Position numbers and translations under genes: made by a program. A stretch of DNA of 64,000 nt from Manduca sexta (taxonomy: Eukaryota; Arthropoda; Insecta; Lepidoptera; Sphingidae): positions 12,134,727-12,198,726 of the forward strand of contig NC_051123.1 in NCBI RefSeq assembly GCF_014839805.1, written 5' to 3'. Shown here piece after piece: positions 13,392 to 24,430 of the stretch. Every line of letters begins with the position of its first letter. Position 1 is the first letter of the stretch. The notes beneath the pieces were generated by a model, which did not search any database, had not been told where the DNA came from, and saw nothing but the letters and a program-made list of their open reading frames with translations.

Positions 13392-16300
13392 ACGTCTCAT
13401 AAATAAGAATTAACGTTCAATTATTTTTATCACTGAACCATGGACAAAACTATAATATTTACAAGCGTTTTAATCACATTTAATTGGGAGCGGGAACTCG
13501 GCTTGAAAAACAATTTCACGAGACCTCACTACTTATGACGATGGCTTACCGATTTATTTGTTTTGTAAATGTGTTCAGTCTGGATTATAACGATACAATT
13601 ATTATTTTTCTCTGACGTAGTTAGGGACGGATTGCATCAATCCACTTAAATTTAGACGGATAATTAAATTAAGTATGTTCTAGTGATTGAAGAAGTTTCA
13701 GAATTGAAGCTTGAAAGCACAAACATATTTTGTCTATGAGGTATTTTTTTTAAATAAGAAGAAACAATTACTTACATCTATATACAAAAAAAAAATACTT
13801 TATGCTAACAAAATTTTAGTTGCAATGTCTTGTTTATGGTAATTTCCGGCACCTACCACAGACAAGCCTCTACATTTAATAGAGTATATCCCTAAGTACG
13901 GTATTAATACATCGCCGCTATAATTAATCAAGCGCCATCAGTTTTTTCTCCCCTAATGAATTGTAATAGTGTAACACGTTGTAATTGCTCCGTTCATAAC
14001 ACTTTAGGTTCACTTGCGTTTATTATCTATTATTAGTTTTTTTATACAATTACTGCGGCCACGTCATACACGGTTTTAATGTAGTTCGGAATACGCGTAT
14101 GCGTTTTGAATTTAGAACAGTTTTCGCGCGTATTTTACATTTACATATACAACCTAATGCGTAAATTATATTGCCGCGCCAATTTTATATTCGATATTCA
14201 AATTATAACTAGACAAATTAAAAAAAACTAAAGTCATGACAACACAGTCCAGCTGTGTCCACTGTTCACACATAGACAATAGTTTCACAAACAAACGGAC
14301 ATTACGCACTCGTATGTGTAACGTGGGAAAGGTATAAACAACTATGCTAAATGAGTGGTTAGAAGATTATGGCGTGCAGCGGTGGTTAGATATGAGTGTT
14401 CGATTCCTTGGGATTTTCGTTCGTCGGTGTACGCGTTTCTTGTTATACGCGTTAAGATTACCTTTAGAGTTTATTGGCTTGTGTTGTGATTTGAAGTTGA
14501 GTGTTGGAAATTATTTGTCTGGTAATATCAGACATAATTGTGGCTATTGTTAATGACAATTTTTCTCGCAGTACCGTTTTTTGACTTGTATTAACAAAGT
14601 ACAAGCTAAAACAGCCCTAGTAGCAAATCCATGACTCAGGTAACGTTGGCTCGCTTTCATATGATCGTATGTACATTATTATTTATGTGGATTATATGGT
14701 TAAAATTTTCATGTCGGTACAAATTAGAAAAGACAATATCATGGTTCCCTATTATTTATCTTTATTACTGGCCTTTTTACTGCAAGACCAACGTGATATA
14801 TATGATTCGATGTATTTAAAAATAGACCTAATATAGAACCTGGTAATGGGGAGCCAGCGACATAACCTCCTTTTGCCTACCACTAGCCTCCTAGCCTACA
14901 ACCCAAATCTGCCTACCTTATAAGATGGGTTCTTACGTCCCCAATCTAAAACAGTTCTCAAACCCTCCACACAGTCCGTCAGGTGTATTTCTTAAGCTAT
15001 CAGTTCCCACGGCCCAGTTGTGACGCGGCCGCTCATTATGTGTCATTACGACGCGTAATAGTTGCCGGGTTCGATGCTGAGTTACACATCGCTTGTGTTA
15101 TTGACTTTCGTTTTATCATACTAATGCTTACAGGTGATGAGAGATCGCCGATGCTAGTTAGGTATCAAATAGGCTTTAAAATGGAAGGGTTTGATTAAAT
15201 GTTTTGTTTCATAGTTGAAATGTATCGTGTTTTGCCATCTTTTGATTGTAGGCTATTAACTTTACAGAGATGAAATTATAATATCCATCAAGTGTTCTTA
15301 GATGGTTAGTCTATAAAACACCCTTCAAAATTTCGTCTAGTTAAAAGTCTGGATCCATGATTCATTTGATAGTGATGAACACTTAGCATCAATTGTTTGG
15401 TGTTTATATTGGATCTCCATTTTTTTGCCTATTAGGTATAACTTGGCAAATTTGAATCCAAAACAGAGCGTTTTATCCAAACAAGTTCGACGCAACAACG
15501 CATTGTCTCTGATTTGCAAAAGAACATTCTAGACAAAGATACGTAACTTCATTTACAAGCTACAAAGGAATAAAAGAATATAACGTATCTGTAATGCAAT
15601 CTATTTGTGTGCGGTATCGATGGGGTGCGGTGGCCAGAGACACTGCGGGGTAAACGCGCATTGTCCTCCAGATTTATGCTTTTTCCTTGTTAATTTGGAC
15701 TGTTTTTTGGTAATGTGTTTGGTTACGATAGAGTTTTGTTGTCTATGGACAGCATAGTTCCTAATTACGTAAACACTTTTGTAAAAAATGGCGGATGACG
15801 TAGTTAAGACAAAATGTTTTTTTTTTGTTTAATTGTGACGTTGTTTTAATGTTTGAATTGGCATATAAATATAAAAACTAATATGATAGTATAATAAAAG
15901 TAAACCTCGAGATTAAGAAAAGAAACGATTGTTAGACTCTACACAGTTCTTTAATGAGAAAACCTACACGACAGTCAATAGAAACTGTCTTAAAAAAACA
16001 CGATAAAAATAAGTGACCTAAGCTTAACAGAGATTCCTTTGCCTATTCATAACCGAAAATAAAAACACCGTTGTCTATGCTAATGCAGAGACAACACGTA
16101 ACAATGGCGCGAGATGTCCTCTGTGGAAAGTGGTCGTTGTATGAGCCGGCGCTAGTTGCGTGTCCGCTTACTCCTCCATTGTTCCCTCCATACACTTTTG
16201 CCCTATTTTGAAACGCTCCGTATCTTTATGAACTGTTTTAATTGAACGAATGTACGAAACAAAGTTAATTTTCAAATCCTATGCTTTTTAATCTGTGACT

Positions 16301-17509
16301 ATTTTGTGCCTGTATTATAAAGGCATTTAAAAATAGAACACATTAATTTTGAATATAGAAATAAGGTTCATTGCTACGTAGAAAAAAATAAAAAATGGCC
16401 ATAGACTTTTAAAATTAAATAGCAACCCTCCCGTTCATGGTACTTTGACCTTTTCACCAGTAATAGGGATAACTGCACGCGACTGGATTCAAGGATAGGT
16501 CCGGGACGAAACTGGGACAAGGTTAGGATACAAATAAAAATTAAAACAAATAAGTGCTAAAATCATAAGTGTGCAATAATGGTTTAAGTTTCAAATAGTC
16601 TCGTGTTTCATTCGATTCAATTCGATTTAAAAAGATAAAAATTGAATTAAATCGAACAATATAAAGCCGGATATTATCTTCAAGTGTATTATATTCATAT
16701 TAGTTTTAAGAATCGTGAGAGCTGTATAATAGTTGATAGAAATCATATAGACAACCAAAACAGCTCATTGATCCTGTTGTTCAAAGTAATATCTGCATAG
16801 TGAAGTTTAACATACTGTCTGTCAGAATAAATAACACTAAAGTTATTTTAATTAAGTAACATATTGTGTGGCATAATAATTTTTTACCTTGACCAAATTA
16901 CCTTTCAAAAATAGTCTTACCTACAATGCTACATTATTTTTAATCTACACGTAAAGCAAAGGAAACATCACAAAATGCCAGTAGTCAATCTATAAACCTG
17001 GTAAATTTATAAATGGAATAACAGCGTAAGGTTGGTTCACAGCGAGACCTCCTGAAATCTGCCGAGCTATGCATTCACCTCAGTGATTGATGAGTGGCAT
17101 TGTCAGGTGGCCTGACAAGCGATAAGCGGCAAGTCGGTCGGAAGATTGAGTTAAAGGGTTCGGAAATTATGGCGGCAATAATGCGTGGTATTAACAGAGG
17201 CCAATGACGGCGTTTGATTGATTTTCTAGTGAAAAATATTTGCCGCCAGTGCGCTGGGAATGTGAAAATATTTTCGAACAATTTCCTGTTGTGAGTACTA
17301 CTGGGGAAGGAGTTGGTGTATGTTGTGACTTACATTTGTTGTACATTAGAAATGTGACAGAACTTTTAACGAATTGTAAAGAATTCAAGCAAGTGAGAGT
17401 CAAAAGTAACAGTAATAACTAAACAAGTATTAAACCTACACGATGCGTCACCGCATGTAACCACGAGTCCATCCAGCGCAACAAGACAAATAAACGTTGA
17501 ATAAAGTAC

Positions 17510-18022
17510 CTTTTTTAGGGATCAGTGACTTGAGGAGCATGATGGCGGCCTCGTCGCACGCCCACGCGTGCATTTTCCTGTACGAGTCGCGCCCCTTCTC
17601 CGTCAACTTGTCCCAGGGTTTCGGCTTCGACAGCAGCTCGGACACCGTGCCTTGCGACAGCCCCAGCACGTACTTCGCGAACAGCCTCTGCCCGATGTTG
17701 TGCACGGAGAGCAACTCCCGCACTTTCCGGCTTATATGCAACGTGTCCAGATTGCTGTTCGCGTATTTGTCCATGTTGTATCTGAGCATCTCTTGCAGCC
17801 TCGCCTCCATCGGGTCCCCCTTCGGTATGAGCGAGTCGCCGAGGCGGCCGACGAGCGCGCCGGGCGGCAGCGGGCCCATGTCCTCCGCGAACCGGTACGG
17901 GCGGTGCTCCTCGAAGCGGAAGGGGCTCGGCGGCGGCAGCGGCAGCGACACCGGCCCGTTGTTATTGTGGTGCGTGGTGTTGTTGTTGAGCGGTGGGGGC
18001 GTGCTCGGCCATTCCTCGCCAC
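17510..18022 (-). CDS. cut: cut/CUX ortholog, exon with first CUT repeat (CR1)
   Basis: The 513-bp exon begins GGEEWPSTPPP and continues through an Asn/His run and a Pro-rich segment, then GDPMEARLQEMLRYNMDKYA, then a complete CUT domain at about 17511-17750. Diagnostic residues are LDTLHISRKVRELLSVHN, IGQRLFAKYVLGLSQGTVS and KPKPWDKLTEKGRDSYRKMH, ending AIMLLKSLIPKK. This is nearly the Drosophila Cut CR1 as I remember it. CUT domains are about 80-residue helical DNA-binding modules; Cut has three, followed by a homeodomain. Position directly after the coil supports CR1 rather than CR2 or CR3. The acceptor is CTCATCGCAG before GTGGC and the donor is AAAAAAG/GTACTT, falling right after the domain. 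The frame stays open 41 codons upstream of the acceptor and 20 codons past the donor, so unspliced RNA could encode a lone CUT domain. Confidence 0.97.
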
Positions 18023-18594
18023 CTGCGATGAGAGCACGGTTACGGGAGCTCGGCGGTGCCGGGGCGGGGGCGCGGGGGCACTGGGGACGGGACGGGGCGG
18101 GCGGGGGTGCCGGGTGCGGGGCGTACGCACGTAAGCGTCGCAGCATACGATGTGCGAATGTTAAGTGCGCGCGCGGCGTCTGTCATCTCGCATTAATTCA
18201 GTATGTTTTTTTTTTGCGTTTTGAACGGTTACGCACGTCCGTGACCTGCATGGCTGGGTGGTGGGAAACTGGAATGGTCGTCTACCGCTCGCTGCGGCGC
18301 GACCCGAGATAAGCGAACACGTACTAGCTACGGACATACACAACGTATACAGGTATACGGTCACGTGACAACGGCCAGCTACACGCCGCTCGGATCCACA
18401 CGACCCGAGCTTCGCGTCAGCGTTTCCACAAAGGGCTACAGCCGGTTCAAATGTAACATTTCAACCGACTTGTTATACTATAATAACTTGACTAAATTTA
18501 CCGTGAACTTCAGGATATTGTCAGTATTACTTCCACCAAGAGTCTTTAGTGTTCTGAACTCTGTAAATTGAGTCAAGTCGTGTCGGGAACATAC
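18023..18594 (-). other. cut: cut intron, 572 bp, GC-rich with C-tract before acceptor
   Basis: Phase-1 intron from GTATGT (18594) to CATCGCAG (18023). Unlike all other introns here it is GC-rich in its last 130 bases in transcript order, where the sense strand is almost pure C runs and the plus strand is a G-run array (18061-18121). The remainder (18180-18560) has moderate GC and no repeat I recognise. Confidence 0.92.
18061..18121 (+). other. Dense G-quadruplex-forming tract in the intron before the CR1 exon
   Basis: The plus strand carries at least ten runs of three or more G separated by loops of 1-4 bases (GGGGCGGGGGCGCGGGGG and onward to GGGTGCGGGG). The transcript is on the minus strand, so the RNA is C-rich and the DNA template strand is G-rich. 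The tract ends about 40 bases before the 3' splice site of the CR1 exon (18023). It is the strongest G-run array in the window. Confidence 0.8.
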
Positions 18595-18734
18595 CTGTAT
18601 CCCGTCGCTCGGTGCTGCGCTCCCGCTCGGCGGAGTTTCTCTCCTCGCGGACGGGTGCGGCCGGCGACCTCAGAGGGTCGGGCTTGCGCTCCAGAGACCT
18701 CTCGCCCGCGCCCAGGTCTAGCGCGCGGAGCATG
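18595..18734 (-). CDS. cut: cut/CUX ortholog, exon after the coiled coil
   Basis: This 140-bp exon encodes MLRALDLGAGERSLERKP and then a charged Arg/Glu/Ser-rich stretch ending TERRDT. The first six residues complete the conserved CUX motif at the end of the coil (NMLRALDL here, NILKSMEF in vertebrates). The rest is low-complexity, probably disordered linker without a domain I recognise. The acceptor is TTGTTCCAG before C-ATG and the donor is ATACAG/GTATGT. The entry phase fits the coiled-coil exon (AA+C) and the exit phase fits the CR1 exon (G+GT, Gly). The ATG at 18733 is an internal Met, not a demonstrated start, although in principle it could serve a shorter isoform. Confidence 0.93.
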
Positions 18735-19528
18735 CTGGAACAAGTACAGCGGGTTAGTATATTGTTCGGGATTTATCATCATAGTTATTGACATTTTGGA
18801 TCAGGATTGGATTTCAGGATTTTTATAAGTACACTAAAATATTCTAATGAGACCTTTCTTGAAAAGTAGGGACCAGAATTCTTTATATAAATAATAAAAA
18901 CATATTGCTTTTTCTCTATAATTATCATTTACAAAAAATCTACTCAAGTCAAAATGATAAAGAAATTTTCTTCAAAAGGACAAAATATAAAACTATCGGA
19001 ATTGCTAAGATGGCCACCCTACGTCATAAATTGAGTCAAAGCGAATTGATTAAAACCATTTCAGGTGAATTAATTAAATATTTTAATTAATGGAATGTGC
19101 CCCGTGCCCTTATTGGCTATACTCCTTTCATAAATTTATTGAGATCGGGCCAAATGAAGGGTACCTTACGGCTATTAGGAGATAAGGCCCTTTGTATTTT
19201 ATCACTGATTACGCACCGTGTAACCTGTTTTATGGGGATTTAATAAATTTGTGGCATAGACAATTTGTTTGTGGCCACACCGGCTTTATAAGAGAATAAA
19301 AAGATTTTATGATGTCTTACGACCTACTTGGAAGAGGATACACTCTTCAAATGAACTGAATTTAAAAAAAGAACAATTTTAAATAAATATTCTAAACTCC
19401 GAAGGTGCCACCTATTTGTCTACACGCAATAGTTATTTTTATTCCAAATTTAAAAACTTTTAACAAACATCAGAAAGAGAAGCAGGTACGCCATGTTTCC
19501 TAATTTAAATACAAATCACGTCAGCCAT

Positions 19529-19547
19529 TAATCGATTTAATCGATTA
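19529..19547. promoter_or_regulatory. Paired ATCGAT sites (possible Cut/homeodomain binding)
   Basis: TAATCGATTTAATCGATTA holds two ATCGAT cores at 19531 and 19540 in a near-palindrome, with a third ATCGAT at 19809. ATCGAT-type sequence is a known preferred site of CUX/Cut proteins. Binding here is inferred. Confidence 0.35.
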
Positions 19548-19564
19548 AGCCAACGGAACAATCT

Positions 19565-19627
19565 TTGCACCTTCATCCCGCAACGGGTGGAAACCACCCG
19601 GAGGGGTTATAATAACCCTTGCACCTT
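19565..19627. repeat. Two adjacent short hairpins between direct repeats
   Basis: A 6-bp stem GGGTGG/CCACCC with an AAA loop (19585-19599) is followed by a 7-bp stem GGGTTAT/ATAACCC with a one-base loop (19604-19618). The pair is bracketed by the 9-bp direct repeat TTGCACCTT at 19565 and 19619. It looks like a small insertion with a duplicated target, but no family is recognised. Confidence 0.5.
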
Positions 19628-20409
19628 AATTACATACTAATGTAACTCCAATTAAGTAGTCGATTGGTAACACTACCGAATTTAGATGGCTGTTTCACCT
19701 CCCCGTTCGAAGTTTAAATGGTGCTTTTGGAATTGGCCGTGTATTGTTTAGAGCTGCTCGCTCGCAGGTGGCAATTCTCATAAGAGCGTTTTAGTCGATT
19801 GTGGTTTAATCGATTTATTTCACTGGCATTAATATGCATTAGTGTTATTTCTCTGACGGGAGTCTGGGGTGTACTACTTTTGTATAGAGCCCATTTAGTA
19901 CAGAGTTCATAACAATTAAAAGAATAATTTTAAAATTGGATTATTTAAGTATTCTTATTTTGAATTTGAATTATTAAAACTCAATTTATTTTATACGGCG
20001 TTCGTTATCATACATAAGGATTAGCTTGATATTTCTCATTGATTACACTGGCTGCAAATTGAACCTTAAACCAATAGCATTTGGACATTATTGCTTGCCA
20101 TAGAGCGTCTGACTCCAACAATGAAATTTATTTGTCTCTATAACATTATGCAATTAAGCAGAAATATTACTCACAGCATCTTAGTTTTATGTTAAAAAAG
20201 TAATTTAAACGTTAATATCAAACGAAGGATGTATAGAGATAAACTGTTATGACGTAAGTACGAAGTTTGACGACACAGTTGCAATTTGCGAAGTAGGAAA
20301 GTGGGTGAGCCAGAGTTTTAACATCCTACAGAAACAAAGATGTGGAGTCGTGCTGATATGTGAAGATTGTTGATACATGAATCGGCTGTGCGGTAATCTG
20401 TTCGTCCTT

Positions 20410-20600
20410 GAAGTTTAAAGTACTAAATTTCATCAAAATCGGTTTAGTGGTTTAGCTGTAAGGCATAACAAACAGACAGTTTTGCATTTTCAATTCCGTC
20501 CGTGTGAATTTTTGTTTACTCCCGACACCGGGATCGAACCCAAGACCACAGCACTGTCGTACGCTAATAAATTTACACTACCGTCTCTTGTATGCGTCGC
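20410..20600 (-). repeat. Degenerate dispersed-repeat fragments with a SINE-like head
   Basis: TCAAAATCGGTTTAGTGGTT followed by AACAAACAGACAG is a module common in lepidopteran elements. Next to it, read on the minus strand, GGGTTCGATCCCGG resembles the pol III B box of a tRNA-derived SINE. Boundaries are not clear. Confidence 0.4.
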
Positions 20601-21559
20601 TATCTATTTATAATAATGAAGTGTCCTAAAAACAATCAAAGTTAAAGCATTTATAAATGAGGCTTCGATTCCGTGGATTTTATACAGCCAACTATCTAAA
20701 ATATTTATAAAGAAAGATTTGTTAAAAATATTTCACAAAAAATGACGACTCCAACCTTTTTGTTCCAAGGCGAGCTTAAAAGCATCTTTGTCTTCGGCCA
20801 AAAGGCTTCAGTTTTACAGCATGTAATGTGTGAATATTTGATGACACAAACTGTAACCGATGCGATGCTCAAACGTTTCTCTTACGTTAATTCTTAAACA
20901 CATGTGTTTTGAAAGAAAATTAATATTTAATCAGTTTTTAAGAAGCTGAGAGTTTAAGGTTTTTTATGTATTCTTTTTTTAAATTTGATGTTTTTCAACC
21001 AGTATTTATAACGGAATAATACTCATTTATACATTACAAGTGCGCATTGAACTTAGGCGGTGATAAAATGAGGTTTGTAGCATGCGAATGAAAAGGTTGT
21101 GAATTATAAAGTTTTATTACCAACTTTAAATTCTAATTTTAAATTTAAATCAAGTAGGTTACTGTGAGTTTATAAGCTAAATGTCTGACTTTTTGTGTAT
21201 TTAAATTTAGCGTTCTTGATAAATTAAAGTTGTTATAATAATTAAAGTTAGTTACATCATATATTTCAAAGTGCAGGGTCATTATTCTCAACGCATGTCT
21301 TAATATAACGTATTAATAATTTTATGTAAAACTACAAAGCTAAAACACAAAGCCCGAGAATCTTCAAACACCCAAAACGACAATACACGAAATATTCACA
21401 TTAAAACATTTAAAATTTCCGACAAATTTTGATTGATCGTTTCCCGTTTCAAACTGGGGCTGAAATTCGCCCCTTACAATCTCAAAGACATATTTCCATG
21501 GGGTAAATGTAAAAGGATGCTTCTATATTGATTAGCAAATTACGAATTCCTTCTGAGTT

Positions 21560-21780
21560 CGCGGTTCGAGACAATCGCGCGTCGCGTCGAGTCTCGACAT
21601 CAGTACATCAGACTTTTTACAGCGCAGTTAGTATATAAATAGTAAGATTAGTCGATACGACACGACTCAATGACGATGACTCGATCATTGATAACTCCGC
21701 CCACTCCAAACTGACCAATAGCAATCGATCGGTCAATGAGCAAACGATACCGCGTCCAAAACGAGACAGGTACCCCCCGC
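21560..21780. promoter_or_regulatory. Promoter-like patch with TATA, CCAAT and ATCGAT
   Basis: A GC-richer segment contains TATATAAATA at 21632, then CCGCCCAC and TGACCAATAGCAATCGATCG. The last includes CCAAT and ATCGAT between the inverted 5-mers TGACC (21712) and GGTCA (21731). It lies in an intron of cut and could be an enhancer or an alternative promoter. No downstream coding exon on the plus strand is visible. Confidence 0.25.
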
Positions 21781-22349
21781 CCATCTCGGCAAACAGCGGT
21801 AAAACATTAGTTTACCCAAAAACGTAAGATTACTTGATAACTTGACAGAAATGTGGATAAACTTTCGTTAAATGTAAGTCAAACAGACCTAAGTAAATGG
21901 TGACAGGTGTCCGCGATACATTCATATTGATATATACGCGTAAACACGTTACTTCGTCGGAATATGTAAATCGAGTGTGTTCAGACTAATTAAACATGAG
22001 ATAACCTATCCATTATTTGCCTTTTTTCCTACTTTCAAGTTGATTTTTGAGGAATTAATGAACTTATCTCGGAATGGGATTGAGGCGGGCCTTTCGTCAA
22101 CCGACGGTGCCGTGTCTATCTGTAGACATTATATTTGGATACAAAAAGAAGTGAGCGCAAGAATCAACATTCTATATAATGAGGGGCCGCGTCTCAAATG
22201 GGAAACTGTTTTTGTACATAGTATATTAACTTTGTAAGGTCATTAAACTATGTAAAACACAAAACCATAAAAAATACCAAGCTAATGTCGACATTGGCAC
22301 AATAATTTTATATACTTTATCTTTATTTGATACAATTGTAAGAAAATAC

Positions 22350-22445
22350 TTTGTCTTGGCTTTGATCCCAGAGATCCCAGGTTTGATTCCCAGTTCACGG
22401 CAGGGGATGCTGTTGTAAAAACTAAAACTTTCGACCAACAAAATC
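22350..22445 (+). repeat. tRNA-like SINE fragment
   Basis: GATCCCAGGTTTGATTCCCA resembles a pol III B box within a tRNA-derived SINE head. No A box is clear, so this is a degenerate fragment. Confidence 0.3.
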
Positions 22446-24070
22446 CACCTAACCCCTATATCCTTGTTATTTAGTAGCTTTAGTAGCTCAGTTCAGAAAT
22501 CAATCCCCCATTAAGCTTTAATCTTCGGTAGCTGGCTATAACTTAATCCCCTCGGAACCTGGTATAAATAAGCAATAAACCGCTGCAGGTGCTTTATGGT
22601 GTCTTAGAGGCTTAAGCCGCTTTGAGACCTCGATCATGGGAATCGACAAATGTTTATTCGCGTGTCGACGGCAATAATTGAATTGTACGTATGTTTTTCG
22701 TATTGTGTTTGTGTCGTGAGTTTCTATAATATGTCATTTGTTGACGCGTTATAGTTCTTTTATGAGTTGGGGGGAATCGTATTGTTGTTTTTCGAATTGA
22801 ATTCTAATCGTTTGTGATTTTTTTTGGTATTGTCGTCAGGTTATTCGATCATGAACGTATGGAGAGATGTACTCGTGTCGACCTTTCAGGTAATACGGCT
22901 TTGAAAGGTTATTTAAATCTTAGTATATTTGATTACAATTTGCAATAATTTTTATGAACTATGTTTTTTTGTTTCTCAAGGTAAATAGCTATAGTATATT
23001 CCTAATAAGTCACGAATACTATCTAGGGTAAACTGACTTCTATTTGCCTATAGCTTCGTTTTCTTAGATCTACTGTCTCCTCGGTAGTAGAGGCAAGAGG
23101 CTAGGCTAGAGGTAGCAGAGGCCACGCAGTCAGATTATGTAATACAGGTTTGGTATTATAACTTCTTTGTTTTAACATTCTCAACACCTGTTTTACAGAT
23201 CAGTTACAAACCGTTCGATATTTACGACTCGAAATCACATCAATAATCTGGTTATTATATAAAAATACTTGTCGCGTTTGATGCTTGTTAATTAAATTTT
23301 TATACTGTTTACTCCAGATGTTCACACGCGAACTGCTGCCGATTTCCTGTCGTAAACTCGATAGCTAGGGTTGTAGTTTATCGATCGCTAGGATTATGAT
23401 GGCTTTATTTGATTTGTCTACGCTATTTTGAGTTAGCACTTGAATTTCAGTTGGAATATTTCTTGGCCATACTCTTGAGAGAGTCAACATCTAATGTCTC
23501 AGATTGAGTGCTACGAAAACTAAATGTGGAAATTCAGCCAATGTTGCCACAATTTGTGAGCAGCTATAACGCATATCGTTCTATACAGTCAGCCACAAAA
23601 GGAGCTGAACAAATTGCAACTTTAGAACGTTGACATCAATTTGCAATATTAACATAATTTTTTTCACATTTACATCAATCCAAATATATATTTTTTCTAT
23701 ATCTAAAATAAACACTGAGATTTATTTTAGTAAAAACAAACTATTGTTGAAAGAGGCAAGTTTTGAAAATTTGAATTTTTGCTATTTTGAGGTTGCCAGT
23801 AGATACACAATTTTCTTCTAAATTCCCAGCCCAGATCCGACTTTTCTCACAATCGACAGCCCTGTGTATAGTAAAAGTCTTGTTTGTCACCGTTTGAAGG
23901 CACGCCTTTGAAGTACAAAGGGCGGCGCAGCGCATTAAATAGTAAAAACATTGGGTTAACGCGTCGGCGTCTTTGTATGGTAATTGGGAGTATGGTGACA
24001 GGTGGTCGGCTTGTTAGATTTTGTTGGACATACTTGATAGCATGTAATCAAAGAGGTTTATACTTTGGAT

Positions 24071-24322
24071 GATTCGAAATTTGAAAATTTTACTTACTTT
24101 TTTTTGCGACTAATAAATTAAATATTTTTAAACATCACTGTTGATTGTCATTTTTCTATAATTGTCAGTGATGTTATTATAGTTAATACTTTTAAGGATT
24201 CGAAATTTGAAAATTTTACTTACTTTTTTTTGCGACTAATAAATTAACTATTTTTAAATATCACTGTTGATTGACATTTTTGTATAATTGCCAGTGATGT
24301 TATTATTATTAATGTATTTTAA
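24071..24322. repeat. 126-bp tandem duplication with internal inverted repeat
   Basis: The segment starting GATTCGAAATTTGAAAATTT at 24071 recurs at 24197 with few changes. Each unit contains a hairpin: AACATCACTG (24131) pairs with CAGTGATGTT (24166) in copy 1, and the second copy has the same arrangement with one change (AATATCACTG). Confidence 0.85.
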
Positions 24323-24430
24323 TTATTAATGTTATTATTAATGTATATATTATTATTATTAATGTATGTATTAATGTATTATTAATGTAAATTTTATTAT
24401 TATTAATGTTATTATTAATGTATATTTTTA
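24290..24430. repeat. ATT-rich microsatellite
   Basis: Irregular runs of TTATTATTAATGTA-type units continue directly from the second 126-bp copy. Confidence 0.85.

Larger units (their letters stand above)
1156..17509 (-). other. cut: cut intron, 16.35 kb, between CR1 and the linker exon
   Basis: Phase-1 intron starting GTACTT at 17509 and ending TTTCCAG at 1156. It is mostly AT-rich with no further CUT or homeodomain coding seen in either strand. Items noted inside: GC/CpG island about 5690-6600; an acgtca/gacgtca-rich patch at 10379-10446; CTCF-like motifs at 11981 and 13378; and several CCGCCAT motifs. The stretches 1200-5690, 6800-10370 and 13400-17500 hold no recognisable gene; their open frames are short and overlap in several frames. 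In the cut/CUX family the region between CR1 and CR2 can carry internal promoters in mammals, so its length is compatible with regulatory content. Confidence 0.9.

Noticed and set aside
17732..18130. 132-codon minus-strand frame, Arg/Pro-rich
   Set aside because: Wrong frame of the CR1 exon; no domain and repetitive Arg from GC-rich codons.
17568..18134. 188-codon plus-strand frame, Arg/Gly-rich
   Set aside because: Another antisense shadow caused by high GC and few stop codons in the CR1 exon.
17497..18312. 271-codon plus-strand open frame
   Set aside because: It is antisense to the CR1 exon and the GC-rich intron; the minus strand has an unmistakable CUT domain with splice sites.
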